Assembly (NCBI RefSeq): GCF_023074055.1
Contig: NZ_JADPKR010000026.1
Location: forward strand, 62,001 to 126,000
Origin: Bradyrhizobium sp. 141
GTDB lineage: Bacteria; Pseudomonadota; Alphaproteobacteria; Rhizobiales; Xanthobacteraceae
Length of the DNA: 64,000 nt
Direction: 5' to 3'
The notes under the pieces are model-generated. The model did no database searches, was not told where the DNA came from, and was given only the letters and a program-made list of their open reading frames with translations. Within the stretch, counting starts at the first letter, position 1. Each line of letters begins with the position of its first letter. This document shows, piece after piece, positions 41,664-49,696 of the stretch. The position numbers and the translations under genes are program-made.

Positions 41664-42512
41664 TCAAAAATCGCCGACGGCGACGCGGATGGCGTCGAGT
41701 TCGCTGTCGGTCAGCTTGTTCTTGTGATGCCAATCAGCGTTGGATTCTGCGGCCGGCAGACCCTTGCCCTTGACGGTATGGCAGATGATCGCGGTGGGCT
41801 TGCCCGGAACGGCCGGGACCTGCTTGAGGACCGTGCGCAAGGCGCCGACGTCGTGACCGTTGAGCTCCTGCACGGCAAAGCCGAAGCTGCGCCATTTGTC
41901 CGCGAGCGGCTCCAGCGGCAGGACGTAATCGGTCGGCCCGTAGCTCTGGAGCTTGTTGTAGTCGATCATCGCGACCAGATTGTCGAGCCCGTGCTTGGCC
42001 GCGCCCATGGCAGCCTCCCACACCGATCCCTCGTTGATCTCGCCGTCCCCGAGCAGGACGAAAGTCCGGTAGTTGCGCTCGCGCAGGCGGGCTGCGAGCG
42101 CAAGACCGACGCCGATCGACAGGCCATGCCCGAGCGCGCCGGTCGACGCCTCGACCCCCGGCACCATGCCGTATTCGGGATGTCCGCCCAAGATACTGTC
42201 GGTGCCGCAAAAGCCGTCCAGCTCCGACAGCGGAAAGAAGCCGCGATCGGCGAGCAGCGCATAGAGCGCCAGACACCCGTGTCCCTTGCTGAGGATTGCG
42301 CGGTCGCGATCGGGATCGCGCGGACTGTTCGGATCGATCCGCAGCACGTCGTCGTAGAGCACGCGGACCATCTCGATCAGCGAGAGAGCAGGACCGACAT
42401 GGCCGCGTCCCGCAGAACGGACAGAACCGAGGACCAGGCGGCGCAAATAAAGGCTGCGCTCGTCCAGCGTGCAGGTGAGGGCGGCTTCAGCGTGGGGTGA
42501 GATCTGGATCAC
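41664..42512 (-). CDS. Transketolase-like, thiamine-diphosphate-binding subunit
   Basis: About 282 residues corresponding to the N-terminal domain. Thiamine diphosphate and metal are held by G-D-G-E-I-N-E-G-S-V-W-E-A...N. H-V-G-P-A-L-S and S-K-G-H-G-C-L-A-L-Y supply the histidines seen in transketolase, and H-T-V-K-G-K-G is also kept. The frame is open to a TTG at 42563; the GTG at 42512 is my choice because it leaves a smaller (26-base) overlap with the kinase-like gene. Active-site residues are intact, so the pair should be functional. Confidence 0.82.
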   Translation of the reverse strand: MIQISPHAEAALTCTLDERSLYLRRLVLGSVRSAGRGHVGPALSLIEMVRVLYDDVLRIDPNSPRDPDRDRAILSKGHGCLALYALLADRGFFPLSELDGFCGTDSILGGHPEYGMVPGVEASTGALGHGLSIGVGLALAARLRERNYRTFVLLGDGEINEGSVWEAAMGAAKHGLDNLVAMIDYNKLQSYGPTDYVLPLEPLADKWRSFGFAVQELNGHDVGALRTVLKQVPAVPGKPTAIICHTVKGKGLPAAESNADWHHKNKLTDSELDAIRVAVGDF

Positions 42513-43524
42513 GTTGGCAAATCGTTTGATGGAGCCGGCGGGCTTTGTCGAGCTGGCCGGCAAGGCGGACCGTCAGATCGCCACCTTGCGCAGCCAGGGC
42601 GCGCCGGGAGCGGCTTTCCGGCAAATAAGCATTCAGGACAATCAGGCACCAAATCGCCCCGAACACAGGATACAGTACGTCACGGCGGATCGCAAACGCG
42701 TCATCCCCAGCCTCGAAGGCGCGTGAGAGCCGTTCGATCAATCGGTTCGCGCTGGGCTCCGGCAGATCGCTGCCGGGATGAATCGCGGTGTCGGACACGA
42801 GCTTGACCGGATCGTCCCAGCCGAAATATTCGAAGTCGATGAAGCGCAGCCTGCCGTCTTCGGTGCGCAGCGCGTTGTGCAATCCGAAATCCGACGGGCT
42901 CAGTGCGCGATGAGCGGGTGCCAGGTCCGCTGCGGGATCCAGGCCCAGTTCCGCATAGCGCTGGCGGAGCCGCTGAATGGCGGCGGCAGTGCTGGGAACC
43001 AGGTTGCCGTCGATGAACGCGCGCAGGTCCGGATGATCATCCGAGGCCCGTCTTAGTCCGTCCAGACGCTGCTCGTACTGGGCGACGGCTTCCTCAGGCG
43101 AAAAGATGCTGGCCGAGGCGTTCCGCAATGTCTGCGCACCCTCGGCCTCGCGCAGCGTCTGCAATTCGATCAGGAAATCGGCCAGCTGGTCGGCATCGCC
43201 GTCCTGGGGGCGCAGCACCGCCGCTTCGCCGTCGAACCATTGATACAAGGCGCAGAACGTATCCGCGTCCTTCGCGACCGGGCGCGGTGTCGAGATGATG
43301 CCGTGGCGCGACAGAAACGACAGCGCGTCATATTCCTGTCCCAGGCGATCGCGCCCGTCGGACGGATATTGCTTGAGGGCGAGGGCCGGACCCTCCGCCA
43401 TCTCCAGCCGAAACACCCTGTTGTTGCCGCCGGACCGCGCCGGTTGGGCGGCCGCGACCCGTGCCCCGGAGAGGCGGCTGCCGATCGAGACCGCATCCTG
43501 CGCGCTCAGGTCCGGCTCGCTCAT
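42487..43524 (-). CDS. APH-family phosphotransferase (kinase-like)
   Basis: About 345 residues. The kinase-like fold shows S-G-G-N-N-R-V-F-R-L, A-L-A-L-K-Q-Y, the loop P-S-D-F-G-L-H-N-A in the place of H-G-D-x-x-x-x-N, and metal-binding F-I-D-F-E-Y-F-G. The catalytic H-x-D is altered to S-P-S-D (the Asp is kept). It probably phosphorylates a small molecule, perhaps a sugar in this cluster. The start overlaps the HAD gene's stop by four bases. Confidence 0.75.
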   Translation of the reverse strand: MSEPDLSAQDAVSIGSRLSGARVAAAQPARSGGNNRVFRLEMAEGPALALKQYPSDGRDRLGQEYDALSFLSRHGIISTPRPVAKDADTFCALYQWFDGEAAVLRPQDGDADQLADFLIELQTLREAEGAQTLRNASASIFSPEEAVAQYEQRLDGLRRASDDHPDLRAFIDGNLVPSTAAAIQRLRQRYAELGLDPAADLAPAHRALSPSDFGLHNALRTEDGRLRFIDFEYFGWDDPVKLVSDTAIHPGSDLPEPSANRLIERLSRAFEAGDDAFAIRRDVLYPVFGAIWCLIVLNAYLPESRSRRALAAQGGDLTVRLAGQLDKARRLHQTICQRDPDLTPR

Positions 43525-44141
43525 TGCGCGAACACTCCGCGGCTTATATCCGCCCAGGTCGCGATCGGCTCGCAATGGTCGGGATGAGGCGGCCGCGACT
43601 GCGTGAACAGGATCGATCGCGTCGACTTCGGAAAATGCGGCTGCTCGAAGACATCGACGAGATCGTCAATGAAGATATCGAGCTTGAGGCTCGCGAGCCG
43701 CTCGACCTTGGCCGCCAGCGTGTCCTCGAAATAGACATTGCCCGCCGCCAACGCCGCATCGGCGACCTCGATGAGGCCGGCGCCCCTCAACCAGCCGCGC
43801 GCGGCCTCGCGCAGATCGACGCGCTCCGGGTCCTGGTGACCGAACTGCGTCTTGTGGCTGACGATATAGACGCTCGCGCCGGCCTTGCGGCACGCCGCAA
43901 GGAAATCGCGGACGCCCGGATAGATCTCGGCGCCGCCAATGCCCTTGCCGTAGACGAAGCCTTGCAGCCCCTGCCAGGCAAGCTCACCGCCGGCGCGGGA
44001 TCGCAAGAGATCCCGCAACTCGGTCTTCAGCCCGACCCAGCCCTCCGGCACCAGCCCACGCTGGCGCGCGACGGCGGCAAAGACCTTGTCGTAGCAGATG
44101 ATCGTGTTGTCGAAATCGATGCCGATCCGCACGCCGCTCAC
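43521..44141 (-). CDS. HAD-superfamily phosphatase
   Basis: 206 residues from a GTG that overlaps the epimerase stop (GTGA). Motif I is I-D-F-D-N-T (the D-x-D pair), motif II I-V-S-H-K-T, and motif III/IV lies around F-I-D-D-L-V-D-V-F. The D-x-D form indicates a phosphatase. In the heptose pathway a phosphatase (GmhB) must remove the C7 phosphate between the kinase and nucleotidyltransferase steps; no classical gmhB is in the window, so this enzyme is a candidate stand-in (inference). Confidence 0.8.
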   Translation of the reverse strand: MSGVRIGIDFDNTIICYDKVFAAVARQRGLVPEGWVGLKTELRDLLRSRAGGELAWQGLQGFVYGKGIGGAEIYPGVRDFLAACRKAGASVYIVSHKTQFGHQDPERVDLREAARGWLRGAGLIEVADAALAAGNVYFEDTLAAKVERLASLKLDIFIDDLVDVFEQPHFPKSTRSILFTQSRPPHPDHCEPIATWADISRGVFAQ

Positions 44142-45139
44142 TTCAGGCTGATGTTCTGCATCATCTTGATGTTGAAGTACCGGGGATCGTTGAGCGAGTT
44201 CGGCAGGCGGCCGGCCCTGAAGGCGTCCACGAGTCCGGACACGGCCTGCTCGATGGTGTGCGTCGGCGCAAATCCGAGCTCGCGGCGGATCTTCTCCGAG
44301 GAGACGTGGTAGGAGCGCAGATCGTCGGTCGGCTCGACAGCCACGTCGACGTTGTTTCCGACCACCGATTTGACGATGTCGGCGATCTTCATCAGCGAGT
44401 GGTTTTCGTAGCCGATATTGTAGGTCTTGCCATCGATCTTCGCATCGTCCTGCTGAAGCAGGAACAGATAGGCGGCCGACATGTCCTCGATGTGCAGATT
44501 GGGCCGCTTCTGCGTTCCGCCGAACACGCGGATGCGGCCGGTGTTGACCGCGAGATTGGTCAGGATGTTGACCACGACGTCGAGACGCTGCCGCGGTGCG
44601 TAGCCGCAGACGGTGGCGGGACGAACCGTGCAGGTGACGAAGCCGGACGCGGCCTCTTCGGCGAGGTCGGTCTCGCACATCGCCTTGAACTTGGAGTAGT
44701 CCGTGAGCGGCTCGCAGGACAGTTCCTCGGTCACCTCGGCCTCGTCCTTGATGCCGTAGACGCTCGACGAGGAGGCATAGATGAAGCGCTTGATGCCGGC
44801 CTTCTTCGCGGCGCGCACCATCGGACGGAAGCAGTCGTAGTTGATGGACTTGCCGAGCCCCGGATCCAGCTCGAACGAGGGGTCGTTGGAGATGCAGGCG
44901 AGGTGGATCACCGCGTTGTTGCCGCGCAGGGCCTCGTTGATCGCGGCCTCATCGCGGATGTCGCCCTTGATCAGGCGCAGGTTCGGATTGTCGCGAACGC
45001 CGTTGAAGACGTCGTCGCCGTACATGAAGAGGTCGAGCACAGTGACCTTGTGGCCGGCCGCCAGCAACCGGGGAACCAGCACGCTGCCGACATAGCCGGC
45101 ACCACCGGTGACCATCACGTTCCATTTCTGATCAATCAC
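44138..45139 (-). CDS. NAD-dependent epimerase/dehydratase (1)
   Basis: 333 residues, extended SDR, starting at GTG. The cofactor motif T-G-G-A-G-Y-V-G-S is at 11-19, and the catalytic pair is S-S-S-V-Y-G and Y-S-K-F-K. R-P-A-T-V-C-G-Y and L-H-I-E-D-M are typical nucleotide-sugar binding positions. It could epimerise or dehydrate an NDP-heptose or NDP-hexose. A second, less similar epimerase is at 46816. It is 27 bases from the kinase-fusion gene upstream. Confidence 0.85.
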   Translation of the reverse strand: MIDQKWNVMVTGGAGYVGSVLVPRLLAAGHKVTVLDLFMYGDDVFNGVRDNPNLRLIKGDIRDEAAINEALRGNNAVIHLACISNDPSFELDPGLGKSINYDCFRPMVRAAKKAGIKRFIYASSSSVYGIKDEAEVTEELSCEPLTDYSKFKAMCETDLAEEAASGFVTCTVRPATVCGYAPRQRLDVVVNILTNLAVNTGRIRVFGGTQKRPNLHIEDMSAAYLFLLQQDDAKIDGKTYNIGYENHSLMKIADIVKSVVGNNVDVAVEPTDDLRSYHVSSEKIRRELGFAPTHTIEQAVSGLVDAFRAGRLPNSLNDPRYFNIKMMQNISLK

Positions 45140-45166
45140 TGTCGTTCTCCAAATTTCTCGTTCGCG

Positions 45167-46732
45167 TCACTTCAACAAGGCGGTGACGAATTTGACCAGC
45201 GGCGCCTTTTCGACCGAGCTGCGGTGACCGACGATGCCGACCTTGATCGCGCCCGCCGCGTTACCGATGAAGGCGACGTCCTCGATATTGCCGCCGGCCG
45301 CCACCAAGGGCGCCGTAATCGTCAGGAAGGCATCGCCGGCGCCGACCGTATCGACCACGGTCTTGGTGAAAGCGGGCACGCGCGCGACGCCAGTCTTCGA
45401 CGAGAAAGGGTAGCAGCCGAAGGAGCCGTGCGTGATGATCATGTTGTCGCAATCGATCTTGCGGTGCAGGCCGTCCTCGATCACCGACGCGATGTCGTTG
45501 AACTTGTCGGTGGCGGCCAGGCGCGCTTCCGGCGCGTCGATGCAGACGTAGTCGGCCCGCGGATACTTCGTGATCAGATTGTAGCCGTGGTTGCCGCTGT
45601 TGCTCTGGGCGTTGACCGCCAGGAATTTGGAATTCGCGATCAACGTGTCGATCGTGCTGGATGCGATCATGCCGTGGCCGAAATCGGTGACGATGACCAC
45701 GTCCGCGCCGCGCACGCGTTCCGCGGTGACCTTGTCGATCTCATTGCGCGTGGTCTCATCCAGCGGCGTGTCGTCCATGGTGTAGACTTCGAACAGCTTG
45801 TGCAGATAGCCCATCTCGACGTACCGCAATTTGCGCGTGGTCGGGCGGCCCTGGATGCGGATCGGCGTGAGCGTGACATTCGGGCGGACATGCGCGCGAA
45901 TGAACTCTTCGGGGTAGTCGTTGCCACCCAGCGTCGTGACGATCTCCACCGACTTGCAGAAGCTCGCCACGTGATTGGCCGCGGCAATGACGCCGCCGGC
46001 AAATTGCTCGCCATTCTTGAACAGCGTAGCGACGATGTTCTCCTTTGAAGCCTTCCCGAGTGCCGTGACGTACTGGTATTCGTCGATGATGGTATCGCCG
46101 ACCAGCACGACGTGCATGTCCTGGATCTTGTCGATCAGCTTCAGCAGGCGTTCGCCGCCGCCGCCGTCGCGCACCTTCTGGAGGTAGTCGCGCAGGGGGG
46201 GATCGTAGATGTCGAAGTAGCGATTCAGCAACGACGACGAGCTGAAGGTCACGTCGCGCGTGAAGACGACTCGCCCGCCATGACGTTCGACGGCATCGCG
46301 CTCGGTGGCGATCTTGCCGGTGACGTCATCCTCGGGGTTTTCGTAATCCGAGCCCTTCACGTAGATGTCGGGGCGCACGGTATCGAGGACCGGCTCGGCG
46401 CTGGAGGTGCGGTTGATGCCGACCCAGTCCACCGTGCCGAGCGCGGCCAGCATCTCGGCGCGCATGTTCTCCGGAAAGATCGGCCGGCCCGGGCCCTTGT
46501 TGACGAAACGGTCGGCGGTGATGGTCACGATGACCACGTCGGCCTCATTACGTGCCGCCAGGATGTGCCGGACGTGGCCGAGATGCACCAGATCGAATAC
46601 GCCGTGGCAGAGCGCGACGGTCTGGCCCTTTGCCTGCGCGGCGCGCGCAACCGCGCCGAGCTCCTCGATCGTCTTGATCTTCTCGTGCGGTGCCGGATGG
46701 CCGGTCGGCTTGTCTGTCACAGCATTACCCAT
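45167..46732 (-). CDS. Nucleotidyltransferase-PfkB kinase fusion (HldE domains in swapped order)
   Basis: 521 residues. The N-terminal domain is a cytidylyltransferase-type fold with C-H-G-V-F-D-L-V-H-L-G-H (42-53). The C-terminal domain (about 190-521) is a PfkB carbohydrate kinase with the signature D-T-V-G-A-G-D-A-F (461-469). The E. coli heptose enzyme HldE has the reverse order, kinase first. With the GmhA-like gene at 47971 this strongly suggests synthesis of an activated heptose. It is the second gene of the leftward series, 83 bases after the epimerase. Whether it uses ATP, GTP or CTP is not visible. Confidence 0.87.
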   Translation of the reverse strand: MGNAVTDKPTGHPAPHEKIKTIEELGAVARAAQAKGQTVALCHGVFDLVHLGHVRHILAARNEADVVIVTITADRFVNKGPGRPIFPENMRAEMLAALGTVDWVGINRTSSAEPVLDTVRPDIYVKGSDYENPEDDVTGKIATERDAVERHGGRVVFTRDVTFSSSSLLNRYFDIYDPPLRDYLQKVRDGGGGERLLKLIDKIQDMHVVLVGDTIIDEYQYVTALGKASKENIVATLFKNGEQFAGGVIAAANHVASFCKSVEIVTTLGGNDYPEEFIRAHVRPNVTLTPIRIQGRPTTRKLRYVEMGYLHKLFEVYTMDDTPLDETTRNEIDKVTAERVRGADVVIVTDFGHGMIASSTIDTLIANSKFLAVNAQSNSGNHGYNLITKYPRADYVCIDAPEARLAATDKFNDIASVIEDGLHRKIDCDNMIITHGSFGCYPFSSKTGVARVPAFTKTVVDTVGAGDAFLTITAPLVAAGGNIEDVAFIGNAAGAIKVGIVGHRSSVEKAPLVKFVTALLK

Positions 46733-46815
46733 GTGAATTACCCAAAGCGCCGGTAGGTCTCAGATGGCCGGCCCGAAATTGATCGACTCGCGGCAACGAT
46801 ATCCCGCAAACCTGT

Positions 46816-47829
46816 TCAAGAGCTTGCCTTCGGCGAGCCGTTGTCGTCACCAAGATATTTGAACCAGTCCTTGGTGGCATCGGCGATCTTGTCGACCGTC
46901 CACAGGGGCGCGTCCTTGTACTGATCCATCGATTTCAGCATCGTCGCAACGCCGTCCTCGAATTTCACCTTCGGCGTCCAGCTCAGGACCCGTTTGATCT
47001 TGGTGATGTCGGCGTAGGTGCAATCGGGCTCGCCCGGACGCTTGGGAATGTGCACCTTGTCGCCGCCGAGAAGCTCGACCAGCCGATTGACGCTGTAGGT
47101 GTTGTCCGAGCCGACGTTGAATATCTCGTGCGAGATATCGGAGCGCGCGGCGGTCACGAAGGCGTCAGCGACGTCGCTGACGAAGGTGAAGTCGCGCGTC
47201 TGCTCGCCGTCGCCGACCACCGTGAAGGGCTTGCCGGCGAGCTTCTGCGCCATGAACACGCCGAACACGGCACCGTAGGTGCCCGTGGTGCGATGGCGCG
47301 GCCCATACACGTTGAACAGGCGGAGCGCGACCGCGGGCAGCTTGTAGACCTGGCACCAGTGCATGACGCACTGCTCGCCGAGATTCTTGGTAAGAGCGTA
47401 GGGGTACATCGGCCGGATCTCGGCGCTCTCGGGCGTCGGATAGACGTCGGGAATGCCGTAGCAGGACGACGATGCGGCATAGACGAAGCGGCTGACGCCC
47501 GCGTGCCGTGCCGCCTCGAGAACGTTGACCGTGCCGTCGACATTGGCGCGATGATACGGGATCGGGGACTCGATCGAGGGAACGATATCGGCCAGCGCCG
47601 CGAGGTGGAAGACCCAGTCGATTCCGTGGAAATACGGCTTGATCGATTCGAGGTCGGTGACATCCGCCCGCACGACCTTCAACTGGCTCGAATTGGCGCG
47701 GGAGGCCAGATTTTCGGGGCGGCCGATCACAAAATTATCGAGCGCGATGACCTCATGGCCATCATCGAGGAGGCGATCGACGAGGTGACTTCCGATGAAA
47801 CCTGCGCCACCGGTGACAATGCATTTCAT
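46816..47829 (-). CDS. NAD-dependent epimerase/dehydratase (2)
   Basis: 337 residues opening M-K-C-I-V-T-G-G-A-G-F-I-G-S-H-L, the usual start of UDP-glucose 4-epimerase-like enzymes. The catalytic motifs are A-A-S-S-S-C-Y-G and Y-A-L-T-K; R-L-F-N-V-Y-G-P-R-H and G-D-G-E-Q-T-R-D-F follow. ATG at 47829 is preferred to one nine bases upstream for family consistency. It heads the leftward series, and its promoter must lie within the 141 bases separating it from the GmhA-like gene. Confidence 0.87.
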   Translation of the reverse strand: MKCIVTGGAGFIGSHLVDRLLDDGHEVIALDNFVIGRPENLASRANSSQLKVVRADVTDLESIKPYFHGIDWVFHLAALADIVPSIESPIPYHRANVDGTVNVLEAARHAGVSRFVYAASSSCYGIPDVYPTPESAEIRPMYPYALTKNLGEQCVMHWCQVYKLPAVALRLFNVYGPRHRTTGTYGAVFGVFMAQKLAGKPFTVVGDGEQTRDFTFVSDVADAFVTAARSDISHEIFNVGSDNTYSVNRLVELLGGDKVHIPKRPGEPDCTYADITKIKRVLSWTPKVKFEDGVATMLKSMDQYKDAPLWTVDKIADATKDWFKYLGDDNGSPKASS

Positions 47830-47970
47830 GGGGAACATCCGTGACGCGAATGCCCAGCGAAACAGGCCCGCCAATGTTAAGGGAAACTCGAAAGCCGACT
47901 ATCAGCCGCTCGCCGACTTTGCAAGCATTATACCTTTGCAATCCCTAGTAATAGCCGGTATCAGGGCGTC

Positions 47971-48582
47971 ATGTTGCAGCCGAGCCGCCAGCCCATGCCT
48001 GTCGAGTCCGTCGATCCCGATCACAAGGCTTTCCTCGACGATTATGTGGGGCGCCTCCATCGCGCGACGGCGATCGACGACGGCGTTTTTGCCGGGATCT
48101 CCGCCACCCGCGCCACCTGGTTGCGCACGCGCGAACAGGGCGGCCGCGTCATCTTCATCGGTAATGGCGGCTCGGCCGGCATCGCCTCGCATCTGGCGAT
48201 CGATCTTGCGAAGAACGCATCGGTGCCTGCGCTCTGCTTCAGCGACGCGAGCATGATGTCGTGCCTTGCCAACGATTACGGGTTCGAGGATTGGATTGCG
48301 CACGCCGTGCGGCTGAACGCCCGTGCCGGCGACTGCCTCGTCGCGATCAGCTCGTCGGGACGCTCGAAGAACATCCTCAATGCGGTTGCGCAGGCGCGGA
48401 CGATGAAGCTCGACGTGATCACGCTGTCGGGGATGAACGTAGACAATCCGCTGCGCAATCTCGGCGATGTCAATTTCTGGGTCGACAGCCGCAGCTACAA
48501 CATTGTCGAGACCACGCACCAGTTCTGGATGATGGCCGCGATCGACCTCGTCATCGGTCGCGCGGAATATCCGGCATCCTGA
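47971..48582 (+). CDS. gmhA: SIS-domain phosphoheptose isomerase (GmhA-like)
   Basis: 203 residues. F-I-G-N-G-G-S-A-G-I-A-S-H-L-A and A-I-S-S-S-G-R-S-K-N-I are the two phosphosugar-binding loops of the SIS fold, and E-T-T-H-Q-F-W-M-M is the conserved C-terminal helix. GmhA turns sedoheptulose 7-phosphate into heptose 7-phosphate. Its divergent position opposite the kinase-fusion series supports that role. The D-L-A-K and S-H-L-A residues favour GmhA over other SIS proteins. The UPF0104-type gene follows by 12 bases. Confidence 0.8.
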   Translation: MLQPSRQPMPVESVDPDHKAFLDDYVGRLHRATAIDDGVFAGISATRATWLRTREQGGRVIFIGNGGSAGIASHLAIDLAKNASVPALCFSDASMMSCLANDYGFEDWIAHAVRLNARAGDCLVAISSSGRSKNILNAVAQARTMKLDVITLSGMNVDNPLRNLGDVNFWVDSRSYNIVETTHQFWMMAAIDLVIGRAEYPAS

Positions 48583-48594
48583 GGCGGGCACCCG

Positions 48595-49611
48595 ATGCAG
48601 TCGCGGTTCAAACAGGCGGCCCTGTTTTCGGTAAAGCTGCTGCTGTCGATCGCCGTGCTGGTCTACATCGCGCGCGGTCTCGACCTGCAACGATTGCGCA
48701 GCCATCTCGTCTCGGTCGATCCTTTCCTGTTCGTCCTCGCGCTGGCGCTGATCTTCTTCCAGACCTTCGTGCTCAACGGCCGGTGGGAGCTGATCATGCG
48801 CGCGCTCGGCGTGTCGCTGGACTGGCTCGCGGGCTGGCGCATCCTCATGATCAGCCTCTGGTTCAATCAGGTGTTGCCGTCATCGGTCGGCGGGGACGCG
48901 GTGCGGATGTGGCTGCTGCGTCAGCGAGGCGTGCAGTGGCCGGAGGCGGTCAAGGGCGTCGCGGCCGACCGTTTCACGGCATTGATCGGGCTGATCGTGC
49001 TGATGGTGGCCGGATTGCCGTTGCTGCTGTCACGCGTGTCCAATCAGGCAGCGATCCTGGCCATCGGCGGGCTGACGCTGGCAGGCGTCGCCGGCACCGT
49101 GGTCCTGTTGACGCTCGACCGTCTGCCGAGGCGCCTCATTGCGCATCCGGCGATCGCAAGTTTCGTCCGGTTCGGAACGCTTGTCAGGTTTCTTCTCCTG
49201 CAGTCCGAGCGCCGCGCTTTGCTGTTCGGATCGGCGCTCCTCATCCATCTCGTGACCGCGGCGGCCTGCTACGCCTTGGCGCGCGGTGTCGGAGCGCAGC
49301 TCTCGGTGCTGGACGCCGTCGTCCTGATTCCGCCGGTGGTGCTGTTGACGGCCGTCCCGATCTCGATCAGCGGCTGGGGCGTTCGTGAGGGGGCGATGGT
49401 CGCCTGCCTCGGTCTGGCGGGCGTGCCTTCCGAGGAGGCGCTGTCGGTTTCGCTCCTGCTTGGCGCCATCAGCGTGATCATCGGGCTCGTCGGCGGTGCG
49501 ATCTGGCTGGCAAGTCCGGAGCGCGGCTCGTATTCCGCGGACAAGGCTGCCAAGGCGGCGGAGGAAGCTCCCAGCTACGGGCTGGGCAAGGAAGTCTCGA
49601 GCCACCCATGA
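48595..49611 (+). CDS. UPF0104 / lysylphosphatidylglycerol synthase-TM-like protein (2)
   Basis: 338 residues with at least eight membrane helices. The motif W-F-N-Q-V-L-P-S-S-V-G-G-D-A-V-R and the segment I-S-I-S-G-W-G-V-R-E-G-A match the paralogue at 34997 closely over their lengths. There is no soluble aminoacyl-transfer domain, so it is not MprF proper. Together with the GmhA-like and methyltransferase genes it forms the rightward branch of the carbohydrate block. Flippase-like or transfer activity is suggested by the family only. Confidence 0.8.
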   Translation: MQSRFKQAALFSVKLLLSIAVLVYIARGLDLQRLRSHLVSVDPFLFVLALALIFFQTFVLNGRWELIMRALGVSLDWLAGWRILMISLWFNQVLPSSVGGDAVRMWLLRQRGVQWPEAVKGVAADRFTALIGLIVLMVAGLPLLLSRVSNQAAILAIGGLTLAGVAGTVVLLTLDRLPRRLIAHPAIASFVRFGTLVRFLLLQSERRALLFGSALLIHLVTAAACYALARGVGAQLSVLDAVVLIPPVVLLTAVPISISGWGVREGAMVACLGLAGVPSEEALSVSLLLGAISVIIGLVGGAIWLASPERGSYSADKAAKAAEEAPSYGLGKEVSSHP

Positions 49612-49696
49612 CCCTTTTGCGCTCGTTGCTGCAGGTCTGGTTTTCACAGGGTGGGATTGCCTCACCCGCCCGCGCATCTCATGTTTCGGTTCCACG

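Noticed and set aside
44258..46048. 596-codon open frame opposite the epimerase and kinase-fusion genes
   Set aside because: Shadow frame; both minus-strand genes have intact family motifs.
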